From Acidimicrobiaceae bacterium (GTDB lineage: Bacteria; Actinomycetota; Acidimicrobiia; Acidimicrobiales; Poriferisodalaceae): DNA of 64,000 bases. The notes under the pieces were generated by a model that saw nothing but the letters and a program-made list of their open reading frames with translations, made no database searches and was not told the DNA's origin. The stretch's first letter is position 1. The number at the start of each line of letters is the position of its first letter. The DNA lies in NCBI GenBank assembly GCA_905182565.1, contig CAJJCB010000023.1:1-64000 (forward strand). The letters are read 5' to 3'. The translations under genes were made by a program, and so were the position numbers. This document shows, in pieces, positions 56,935 through 64,000 of the stretch.

Positions 56935-57744
56935 ATGCGTCGAGGCAGGACTGAACGGGTTTTAGTGGAACGTTATGACGAAGGCGTTCCTTCACGTTTG
57001 CCTGACGAGGTTGTTGTTGAAGAGCCTTTAGAAATTAGATTAGACGGCCATTTAGTTGCGACCACGATGCGGACGCCGGGAAATGACTACGAGCTAGCAG
57101 TAGGATTTTGTATCTCTGATGGGCTGCTCGGAGGAGCCTCGGTTCTGACCGTTCGTTATTGTGGCCAAGGACCTGCTGCTGAGTCAGAATATAATGTAGT
57201 AACAGTAGAAACAGGTGGGTTAGCTCCGATACCAGAACCCCGAATAGGTACTGTGAGTTCATCATGTGGACTCTGTGGGACTTCTGCTTTAACTGAGATT
57301 GCTACCCGCATAGCTCCGATAAATGTGGACGTTACTTTTCAAAGTTCAATGATCTGCGAATTAGTTAAGAGCGTTAGAGAAAAGCAGGAAATGTACGGCC
57401 GAACTGGTGGACTTCACGCTGCAGCGGTATTTGATGTCAACGGTGAAATCGAACTAGTGCGAGAAGATATCGGACGCCATAATGCCGTAGATAAAGTTGT
57501 GGGAAGAAGATTTCTTGACGGAATTACAAATAGCAATGAGCGTGGGCTATTTGTTACGAGTCGAGCGAGTTTTGAAATGGTTCAAAAAGCGTGGGCTGCT
57601 GGGTTCGGTATCTTGGTCGCAGCATCAGCACCTAGCGCACTTGCTATAGAAGCTGCTCGAACGTCGGGTATTACCCTTGTAGGATTTGCGCGCGAGCACT
57701 CTATGAATGTTTATTCAGGTGAGCTTCGTGACACAATCGAATAG
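56935..57744 (+). CDS. fdhD: FdhD sulfurtransferase for formate dehydrogenase
   Basis: 269 aa. It passes sulfur from a cysteine desulfurase to the molybdenum cofactor of formate dehydrogenases. The Cys pair SSCGLCG (about residues 106-112), MRTPGNDYELAVGF, GGLHAAAVFD and REDIGRHNAVDKV are all typical. No formate dehydrogenase gene is in the window, so its client lies elsewhere. It is followed 9 bases later by hemQ. Confidence 0.95.
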   Translation: MRRGRTERVLVERYDEGVPSRLPDEVVVEEPLEIRLDGHLVATTMRTPGNDYELAVGFCISDGLLGGASVLTVRYCGQGPAAESEYNVVTVETGGLAPIPEPRIGTVSSSCGLCGTSALTEIATRIAPINVDVTFQSSMICELVKSVREKQEMYGRTGGLHAAAVFDVNGEIELVREDIGRHNAVDKVVGRRFLDGITNSNERGLFVTSRASFEMVQKAWAAGFGILVAASAPSALAIEAARTSGITLVGFAREHSMNVYSGELRDTIE

Positions 57745-57753
57745 GATCCAGGT

Positions 57754-58440
57754 ATGAGTAAGCCTGAATATGTGACCACTTCGGTGGGATGGTCGGTTTT
57801 GCATTTATTTTGTAAAGTAACTCGTGAAGCAGAACGGCAAGCTGTTCTTGATGCTGTGAATTTAGGTCGCAACGATGAGCATCAAATTGTTTCTGTGGCA
57901 CTAATTGGTCACAAAGCAGATATTTGTTTTATGGCACTAGGTCCAGACCTTTGGCATTTACGGGGTTTCCAAACCGCACTGCAGAAAGCTGGCCTTTTAA
58001 TTTCTGATAGCTACGTTTCTATGACTGAAACTTCTGAGTACTCGCCTGATCTCCCAGAGGAGATGAAAACTCCAAGGCTATATCCAGAGTTACCACCAGA
58101 AGAAAAAAAAGCTTTTTGCTTTTATCCGATGTCTAAGCGTCGAGAAGCTGTTGGCAACTGGTACACGCTTCCTTACGAAAACCGAAGAGAGCTTATGTAC
58201 GAGCATGGTAAATCCGGTAGAACTTTCAAAGGGCGGATACTGCAAGTCATCAGCGGGTCAACTGGAGTTGACGATTACGAGTGGGGTGTAACTCTTTTCG
58301 GCAACTATTTGGATGATCTAAAAGAAGTTGTTTACAAGATGCGATTCGACGAAGCTTCGGCGATATATGGAGAATTTGGAACTTTTTACACGGGGCTCGT
58401 CGGTGAGACGGAGGAAGTACTTAACAGCGTAGGTTTGTGA
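57754..58440 (+). CDS. hemQ: coproheme decarboxylase HemQ (chlorite-dismutase family)
   Basis: 228 aa. Final step of the coproporphyrin-dependent haem pathway of Gram-positive and actinobacteria: two propionates of coproheme become vinyls. Signs: FYPMSKRREAVGNWYTLPYE (catalytic Tyr probably Y137), MYEHGKSGR, GSTGVDDYEWGVTLF and MRFDEASAIYGEFGTFYTG. The chlorite-splitting Arg motif is absent. The N-terminal half is the degenerate ferredoxin-like barrel of the family. Confidence 0.93.
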   Translation: MSKPEYVTTSVGWSVLHLFCKVTREAERQAVLDAVNLGRNDEHQIVSVALIGHKADICFMALGPDLWHLRGFQTALQKAGLLISDSYVSMTETSEYSPDLPEEMKTPRLYPELPPEEKKAFCFYPMSKRREAVGNWYTLPYENRRELMYEHGKSGRTFKGRILQVISGSTGVDDYEWGVTLFGNYLDDLKEVVYKMRFDEASAIYGEFGTFYTGLVGETEEVLNSVGL

Positions 58441-58724
58441 GACCTAAATTCTCTGTGAGTCAGCGCTCAAATAATGGAAACACATGATTATTGTCCTCTA
58501 TTCATACGGACCGCGTCTTGTGACAGAATTACCAAGTACATGTAGAGACAAAGTGCTTATGATCAACTTGGCTATTGAGTAGTAGCCCGCATAAGCTTTT
58601 AATGGCTGATTTAGGGAGCTATTTTCAACTTATTTTGCGAGTTTAAGCTATTTGAAGTGTATTGATGGGCTAGAGGCTGGCTTCGGACCGCTTCTCGGCA
58701 ATATCCTAGGTGTAGGAGGAATTA
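58441..58724 (+). other. 284-base gap between hemQ and acyl-CoA dehydrogenase
   Basis: No convincing gene, RNA or repeat. A 32-codon frame at 58484-58582 has no ribosome site or family likeness. The last bases hold the strong ribosome site AGGAGGAATTA for the next gene. A promoter for the acyl-CoA dehydrogenase-larE-glnD run probably lies here. Confidence 0.5.
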
Positions 58725-60521
58725 ATGTCGGAATATAGTGCGCCCCTTGAAGATATGTTATTTGTTCTAGAACATGTAGCTAACCTGCCTCTTCTGTCTA
58801 CGATGTCGGGTTTTGAACATGCTGACGTCGAAACAGTTGAAGGTATTTTAAAAGAAGCTGCTCGGTTCATGGAAGAACAATTAGCACCTCTTAATCGCGT
58901 TGGCGATGAACAAGGAGTGCACCAAATCGGAGATTCAATTATTCATCCAGATGGTTTCAAAGAGGCTTACCAGCGCTTCGTCGACGCTGGATGGAATGGG
59001 ATTGCTTTTGGAGAAGAATATGGTGGCGGTGGTTTGCCTTGGGTAGTGGGACTAGCTGTTCAAGAAATGCTGACTGCTTCAAATATGGCTTTTAGTTTGT
59101 GCCCGTTACTCACTCAAGGCGCTATAGATGCTATCTCTCATCATGCAGACGAGACCTTACAGGAAATCTATCTACCTAAAATGGTTACAGGTGAATGGAC
59201 TGGAACCATGAATCTGACGGAACCTCAGGCGGGGTCAGATGTTGGCGCGCTTATGACGCGAGCTGTCCCGAATGAAGATGGTAGCTACCGAATTTCTGGC
59301 ACTAAAATTTATATTACTTATGGCGAGCATGAATTTTCCGAAAACATAATTCATCTCGTGCTCGCCCGTGTACCGGGCGCCCCCCCGGGGACTAAAGGAA
59401 TCAGCCTATTCATAGTTCCTAAATTTTTAGTTAATGACGATGGCAGTCTTGGTGAACGAAATGATCTCCGAGTTTTGTCTAGTGAACACAAAATTGGGAT
59501 TCATGCCAGTCCGACATGTGTTATGTCTTATGGAGATAAAGACGGTGCGGTTGGTTATTTAATTGGTGAAGAAAATACTGGCATGCGAGCGATGTTTACA
59601 ATGATGAACAACGCCCGACTTTCGGTCGGGCTAGAAGGCTTAGCTTTGACTGATAGGTCCTATCAGCTAGCGAAAAAATATGCGCTGGATAGGCATCAAG
59701 GAAAAGCATTGAACAGCGAAGTTGCTACTGGTGAATCATCACCAATAGTTGACCATGTTGATGTGCGGCGAATGCTTTTAACGATGCGATCTAATAGCGA
59801 AGCGATGCGTTGCTTAATGTATGCGAACGCAGCAGCCATTGATTTTTCGAAGACGGTTGTTGATGACGAAGAAAAAAAGTCTTGGGAATCTCTTGCTGCT
59901 CTCCTGACACCAGTTTCCAAAGGATGGGGAACAGATGTAGGCGTTGAGATGACTTCTTTAGGCATTCAAGTCCACGGTGGAATGGGATATGTCGAAGAGA
60001 CCGGTGCTGCACAACATTGGCGAGATGTACGTATCGCACCGATATATGAAGGAACAAACGGCATTCAAGCAGCTGATCTCGTGTTTAGAAAATTGCCGAT
60101 GAGTGGCGGTGCCGTAGTTGAAAAGTTTGTAAAAGAAATGACAGTGCTAGCTGACGAACTAATTGCGGACCAAACACTCAAACAAATTGGTCTTAATCTG
60201 CGAACAGGCATCGCCCAGTTCGTCGACGGAGCTCAATGGTTGGGCGAACGCATTAGCAGCTCCCCTAATGATGCGGCGGCTGGGTCGGCACCGTTTTTAC
60301 GTCTTACCGGAATAGTGTTTGGCGGATACTATCTGGCGAAAAGTGCGCAAGTAGCTCAAAAGATAATCCAAGCAGGCATAGAAGATTTAGCCTTCTTCAG
60401 AGACAAAATTACAGTTGCTGAGTTCTATGCTGAACAAATTTTGCCTACTGCAACTGGACTCTTGCCTCTTGTCAAGAAGGACTCGAAACTATTTTACGCC
60501 ATAGCGTCTGACCGGTTGTAA
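58725..60521 (+). CDS. long acyl-CoA dehydrogenase (DmdC/FadE-like)
   Basis: 598 aa, longer than ordinary acyl-CoA dehydrogenases because of a C-terminal extension domain (about 460-598). Flavin-contact motif TMNLTEPQAGSDVGAL, then GTKIYITYGEHEF, GIHASPTCVM, and VHGGMGYVEETGAAQHWRDVRI with IYEGTNGIQ. The general pattern, including LIVHP-like and IIHLVLARVPG segments, matches 3-methylmercaptopropionyl-CoA dehydrogenases (DmdC) of DMSP catabolism and related long-chain enzymes. Substrate is not proven. Strong ribosome site; the stop overlaps larE by one base. Confidence 0.9.
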   Translation: MSEYSAPLEDMLFVLEHVANLPLLSTMSGFEHADVETVEGILKEAARFMEEQLAPLNRVGDEQGVHQIGDSIIHPDGFKEAYQRFVDAGWNGIAFGEEYGGGGLPWVVGLAVQEMLTASNMAFSLCPLLTQGAIDAISHHADETLQEIYLPKMVTGEWTGTMNLTEPQAGSDVGALMTRAVPNEDGSYRISGTKIYITYGEHEFSENIIHLVLARVPGAPPGTKGISLFIVPKFLVNDDGSLGERNDLRVLSSEHKIGIHASPTCVMSYGDKDGAVGYLIGEENTGMRAMFTMMNNARLSVGLEGLALTDRSYQLAKKYALDRHQGKALNSEVATGESSPIVDHVDVRRMLLTMRSNSEAMRCLMYANAAAIDFSKTVVDDEEKKSWESLAALLTPVSKGWGTDVGVEMTSLGIQVHGGMGYVEETGAAQHWRDVRIAPIYEGTNGIQAADLVFRKLPMSGGAVVEKFVKEMTVLADELIADQTLKQIGLNLRTGIAQFVDGAQWLGERISSSPNDAAAGSAPFLRLTGIVFGGYYLAKSAQVAQKIIQAGIEDLAFFRDKITVAEFYAEQILPTATGLLPLVKKDSKLFYAIASDRL

Positions 60522-61315
60522 TGAAAGCAGATCTGAAAGCCCTACGTGCTGAGTTGCTTCGGCTCGAGCGCGTAGTAGTGGCTTTCAGCGGTGGAACAGA
60601 TTCGGCTTTTTTAGCTTGGGTAGCTACGGACACACTCGGGCCTCGCAACGTTACGTGTGTTACCGCAGTGTCGCCGAGTCTTGCTGAAAGTGAACTCAAT
60701 GACTGCAGCGAGCTAGCAACAGAGTGGGGTCTCCAATGGCTGACTGTTGAAACAAATGAGATGGAAAGTGCTGCGTACAGGGTTAACGATGGTGATAGAT
60801 GTTATCACTGTAAATCTGCTCTAATGGATGTGACTGAACCAATAGCTGAAGCCGCCCAGGGCGTTGTGCTGCTTGGCGTAAATGTTGATGACTTAGGAGA
60901 TTATCGTCCAGGGCAAAAAGCGGCTGCAGAACGAGATGCACAGTTCCCCCTTGTCGTAGCGGGATATACAAAACAAGACGTGCGTGAACATAGCCGTGTT
61001 CTAGGTCTGCGCACGTGGGATAAGCCTGCTGCTGCCTGTCTAGCGTCGAGGATCCCATATGGGACAGGAGTGACAGTGTCTTTGCTACGGCGAGTAGATA
61101 GGGCCGAAAGTGCGTTGAAGCAAATGGGATTTCGTCAGCTACGGGTTCGAGATTATGACTCAATAGCCAGATTAGAATTTGAAGTCAATGATTTACCAAT
61201 AGTAATTGAACAGCGAGAAAAAATTGTTAAGTCGATGAAAAGACTGGGATATGAATACGTCACCATAGATTTAGAAGGCTTTCGTTCAGGGAATCTAAAT
61301 CAAGGTTTATTGTGA
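60521..61315 (+). CDS. larE: LarE-type ATP-dependent sulfur transferase
   Basis: 264 aa. A PP-loop (VVVAFSGGTDSAFLAW, residues 18-33) and LarE motifs: DRCYHCK (C94, C97) and ACLASRIPYG (C173). LarE adds sulfur to the nicotinate-derived nickel-pincer precursor. The CxxC plus third Cys is the set reported for LarE proteins that carry a 4Fe-4S cluster instead of sacrificing a Cys. larB and larC are absent. It overlaps both neighbours. Confidence 0.88.
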   Translation: MKADLKALRAELLRLERVVVAFSGGTDSAFLAWVATDTLGPRNVTCVTAVSPSLAESELNDCSELATEWGLQWLTVETNEMESAAYRVNDGDRCYHCKSALMDVTEPIAEAAQGVVLLGVNVDDLGDYRPGQKAAAERDAQFPLVVAGYTKQDVREHSRVLGLRTWDKPAAACLASRIPYGTGVTVSLLRRVDRAESALKQMGFRQLRVRDYDSIARLEFEVNDLPIVIEQREKIVKSMKRLGYEYVTIDLEGFRSGNLNQGLL

Positions 61316-61770
61316 CGACCTACTTGGAAGTAACGAATGAGTTGGTCCAAGCATTGGAAATAGCTTTGCCAGAGTGGGTCGTAGATTGTGTAGAAAAAGT
61401 TTCAGTAGCTTGGGAAGGTCAGACAAGCCCGGAACTTTTAGCTGAAGCCGAGCAGGCAGCTAAAAAATGTTATGACGAAGTAATGCCTGATTTACGTGCC
61501 TTATTATTGACTGATATTGATAACCAATTTGTTAGCCCTCTTAGCGTGATACGTAAAGCAGTGAGTTTCCCGACAAAAGTCCTTAGAAATAATAATGTGC
61601 CTGAAGTAATTCGTGATGAATTCGCGATTCGAAACTTTCCCACAGATGTGTATGACCTGAGCCCGGCTTCGTTCGGAGATTTGAATGCAGAACTTCAAGA
61701 ACTTGGTATCGCATGGGGAGCAGCTAAAGCTCATACTCATCTTCAACGGAGAAAACAAGGGAGCCTTTAA
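61312..61770 (+). CDS. conserved-looking hypothetical protein
   Basis: 152 aa from GTG 61312, overlapping larE by four bases (GTGA). Not recognised. It is acidic and mainly helical, with LPEWVVDCVEKVSVAWEG near the N-terminus and a segment MPDLRALLLTDIDNQFVSPLSVIRKAV in pieces about 60-90. No signal, membrane helix or metal motif. The reading frame, coupling and codon use look genuine. It precedes another unknown gene and glnD, so a role linked to nitrogen signalling or to LarE is possible, but only from context. Confidence 0.7.
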   Translation: MTTYLEVTNELVQALEIALPEWVVDCVEKVSVAWEGQTSPELLAEAEQAAKKCYDEVMPDLRALLLTDIDNQFVSPLSVIRKAVSFPTKVLRNNNVPEVIRDEFAIRNFPTDVYDLSPASFGDLNAELQELGIAWGAAKAHTHLQRRKQGSL

Positions 61771-62066
61771 TGAAGGGCGTAGTTGCGTATGTCCCAAATC
61801 TCATGGATCGAAGTCGTTTTGGCTCCTCGGTAGAATTTGTAAATAAATTGAGTTTGCTTACTGACGTGGAAGCAAATGTTTTAATAGTTGATTTGTCATC
61901 ACCAGGTGTACTTGAGTATCTGCCTGAAAGGCAATACGTAATTGGCTATGCACCTCATGTAGACGAGGCCCTATTAGGTGAAGCGTCTGTGTCTGGTTGC
62001 AATGAAGCATTAGCAAGGTCAGTTTTTTTTCGACGACTTCCAGAAATTTTGAAGACATATGAGTAA
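61770..62066 (+). CDS. small hypothetical protein upstream of glnD
   Basis: 98 aa, starting at ATG 61770 inside the previous stop (TAATG). Alternating beta strands and helices (GVVAYVPNLMDRSRFG; EANVLIVDLSSPGVLEYL; QYVIGYAPHVDEALL) resemble a CheY-like receiver or small Rossmann fold, but the phospho-acceptor pattern is not clear. No known family recognised. Its end overlaps the glnD start by eight bases. Confidence 0.7.
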   Translation: MKGVVAYVPNLMDRSRFGSSVEFVNKLSLLTDVEANVLIVDLSSPGVLEYLPERQYVIGYAPHVDEALLGEASVSGCNEALARSVFFRRLPEILKTYE

Positions 62067-64000
62067 CCAAAAAAGTTTGACTGAAAGACGCAAGAGCGTT
62101 TTGGAGAGAGAAGATCTTCGAGCATCTGTGATTCCTTCTGAGTTGTCGCGCGTTAATGATGAATGGCTTGTAGAACTATTCGATAATGCTGACGGAGAAA
62201 AAACTGGGATGGCGCTGGTGGCCGTGGGAGGCTATGGCCGACAGGAATTAGCACCAGGTAGTGATTTAGACTTAATCCTCACTTACAAAGATGGCTATGA
62301 CGCTGATTCTTTGGCAAACCAGATCTGGTACCCAATATGGGATGAAGGACTTAAGCTTGGCCATGCTGTTCGAACAGTTGAAAGAAGTCTGCGATTAGCC
62401 GAAACTGATCTTGAAACTGCAACAGCACTGTTGGACGCTCGTCACATAGCTGGTGATTCAGATATAACTGGGGAGTTGATCCAAAAGTCACGTGACCAAT
62501 GGAAAAATCAGGCAAATGTTCATCTGGCTAATTTGTCGAAAGCGGTAAAAGAAAGACACCGGTCGGCTGGAGAAGTTGCATTTTTGCTCGAACCTGATTT
62601 GAAAGCCGGACGTGGTGGACTCCGAGACATTCAGGCCATTAGGTGGCTAGCCCTTGCAGATATGGGAAGCGCAGGAAATGAAGATGATGAGCGTTTAAAA
62701 GATGCACACAGGGTTTTGCTAGAAGCACGCGTTGAGTTGCATCGGCTTACAGGTAAACGTGGAGACGTACTGTTGCTCGAAGAGCAAGATCCAGTCGCCG
62801 CTGCACTGCAATATTCTAACGGTGATGAATTAGTCGCAAGAATTGCTGCATCTGCGAGAGTTGTTGCGTATCTAAGCGATGAGGCATGGAGATTTATAGA
62901 TACGGAATCAGATCTTGAGGAAAATACTGAGCTACCAGTAGCGGGTTTGAAAATTAAGAATAATGAAATAGTTATTACGGGAGACCCTGGAACTGATCCT
63001 GTGCTCATCCTGCATGCTGCGCTTGCGGCCGCACAACGAGGTGTACCAATAGCTCGGAGTTCCTTGGAACGGCTTTCTGAGCGCCAAGGAGAGCTTCCTG
63101 ACCCATGGCCCCATGGAGCTAAAGAGCTTTTCGTTGAGCTATTGCGGAGTGGGCAACAAGCGATACCTGTTATTGAATCTCTTGATTTTTATGAGGTTTG
63201 GACCCGACTGATTCCTGAATGGGAGCCGAACCGGTCGAGGCCTCAGCGAAACGTATATCACCGATTTACAGTTGACCGGCACTTGTTAGAGACGGTTGCT
63301 GAAGCTGCGCGACTTACTCAACGAGTGCAGCGGCCAGATCTGTTGTTGATGTCAGCTCTGTTACATGATGTTGGAAAGGGATATCCGGGTGATCATTCAG
63401 AAGTTGGAATGAGGTTGATTTCAAAAATTGCTTTGAGGTGTGGCTTCCCGGAGAAAGATGTCCGAATACTTAGTCGTTTAGTTGAGCACCATTTACTTTT
63501 ACCTGATGTTGCAACCAGGCGTGATATCGATGATGAGCAAACTCTTGCTCTAGTCGCAGAAAGTGTCGAAAGCGTTGAATTTCTTGAGCTTCTCGATGCA
63601 CTAACTGAAGCTGATTCAATCGCCACGGGGCCATTAGCTTGGGGAGATTGGAAAGCTAAGTTGCTCGAATCTTTGACTAAATCAACTGCCCAATATATTT
63701 CTGGCAGCGGTATTCAGTTCTTAAACCGTCGTTCTTTCGTTACCGAAGATATCGAAATACTAATGTCTGAGGGTGGAACAAGAATAGCGGCTGAATTAGA
63801 CGTGCTTACTATTGTTGCTCCGGATGAATCAGGAGTTTTCAGTCGAGCGGCGGGCGCACTAGCGTTAAGTGGGTTGGATATTCTGCAAGCAGATGCTTAT
63901 TCAAGTGCCGCCGGTATGGCGGCATCTCAATTTCGCATAGCTAGCCCACTCGGTTCAAAAGATTGGGAACCCGTAATCGAAGATGTTAGAAGCTCGCTTG
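62059..64000 (+). CDS. glnD: [protein-PII] uridylyltransferase/uridylyl-removing enzyme, 3' end outside window
   Basis: About 647 residues visible, open to the right edge. It modifies PII in response to glutamine. The nucleotidyltransferase motif is VGGYGRQELAPGSDLDLIL (Asp about 69 and 71). The HD domain is LLHDVGKGYPGDHS (about 434-447) with EHHLLLPDVA. The first ACT domain starts near LTIVAPDESGVFSRAAGALA. The second ACT domain lies beyond the window. ATG 62059 overlaps the preceding gene out of frame, so they are coupled. Confidence 0.95.
   Translation, partial: MSNQKSLTERRKSVLEREDLRASVIPSELSRVNDEWLVELFDNADGEKTGMALVAVGGYGRQELAPGSDLDLILTYKDGYDADSLANQIWYPIWDEGLKLGHAVRTVERSLRLAETDLETATALLDARHIAGDSDITGELIQKSRDQWKNQANVHLANLSKAVKERHRSAGEVAFLLEPDLKAGRGGLRDIQAIRWLALADMGSAGNEDDERLKDAHRVLLEARVELHRLTGKRGDVLLLEEQDPVAAALQYSNGDELVARIAASARVVAYLSDEAWRFIDTESDLEENTELPVAGLKIKNNEIVITGDPGTDPVLILHAALAAAQRGVPIARSSLERLSERQGELPDPWPHGAKELFVELLRSGQQAIPVIESLDFYEVWTRLIPEWEPNRSRPQRNVYHRFTVDRHLLETVAEAARLTQRVQRPDLLLMSALLHDVGKGYPGDHSEVGMRLISKIALRCGFPEKDVRILSRLVEHHLLLPDVATRRDIDDEQTLALVAESVESVEFLELLDALTEADSIATGPLAWGDWKAKLLESLTKSTAQYISGSGIQFLNRRSFVTEDIEILMSEGGTRIAAELDVLTIVAPDESGVFSRAAGALALSGLDILQADAYSSAAGMAASQFRIASPLGSKDWEPVIEDVRSSL

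Noticed and set aside
58484-58582. 32-codon frame in the hemQ-acyl-CoA dehydrogenase gap
   Set aside because: No ribosome site, no membrane or family pattern, length expected by chance.

Overview
The window is an ordinary, densely packed stretch of actinobacterial chromosome of moderate GC content (mid-40s percent by eye). It has two tRNAs and no rRNA, phage, IS element or CRISPR array. Several signs point to Actinobacteria: an F420-associated DUF2342 metalloprotease beside tilS and hpt, DUF3263 next to a LytR_C protein, an actinobacterial HemQ, a topoisomerase I with C-terminal repeats and a Lys-rich tail, and a lone groEL behind a CIRCE operator. The gene order DUF2342-tilS-hpt-folB-folK-coaX-lysS matches the mycobacterial block. 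The lowish GC, 0-8 nt gene overlaps, NhaA, a pyrophosphate-driven ion pump and a DmdC-like acyl-CoA dehydrogenase suggest a marine, streamlined member, perhaps class Acidimicrobiia. That placement is inference.

Layout. 1-8.1 kb (minus strand): dnaE, a small membrane protein, thrS, a secreted M23 peptidase, and a zinc-type dehydrogenase cut by the left edge. 8.1-8.9 kb: a stand-alone HD protein equal to the C-terminal half of a CCA-adding enzyme. 9-12.5 kb (minus): sdhC-sdhA-sdhB. 12.6-14.8 kb (minus): a family 2 glycosidase. 14.8-28.2 kb (plus): a MoxR-like AAA+/VWA pair, a TetR regulator, a luciferase-like oxidoreductase, a STAS protein, nhaA, a HAD hydrolase, hppA, an SDR, amt with GlnR-like boxes, and a DUF368 lipid transporter. 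28.3-35 kb: topA, an MFS transporter, tmk, holB, and tRNA-Thr(CGT), which overlaps the end of holB. 35.1-41.6 kb: DUF2342, tilS, hpt, a catalytically impaired phosphatase-like protein, folB, folK, coaX, lysS. 41.6-46.8 kb: a thioesterase and two fatty-acid oxidation enzymes, then folP and a polyprenyl synthase on the minus strand. 46.9-52.4 kb: clpC, a Crp/Fnr regulator, ispD, ispF, rlmB, tRNA-Thr(TGT). 52.4-64 kb: DUF3263, LytR_C, glycerate kinase, groEL, nitrobindin, fdhD, hemQ, a long acyl-CoA dehydrogenase, larE, two unknown genes, and glnD, which runs off the right edge.

The genes cover replication (dnaE, topA, tmk, holB), tRNA and translation (thrS, lysS, tilS, rlmB), folate, CoA and isoprenoid precursors, respiration and ion gradients (sdhCAB, hppA, nhaA), nitrogen control (amt, glnD) and protein quality control (clpC, groEL). 

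The most unusual object is topA. Its C-terminal repeat region carries an inserted segment that reads as the 2B subdomain of a UvrD/PcrA helicase. Other points of interest are the cysteine-less phosphatase where mycobacteria carry ftsH/folE/folP, the half CCA enzyme, the GlnR-like boxes before amt, and the larE-unknown-unknown-glnD operon.
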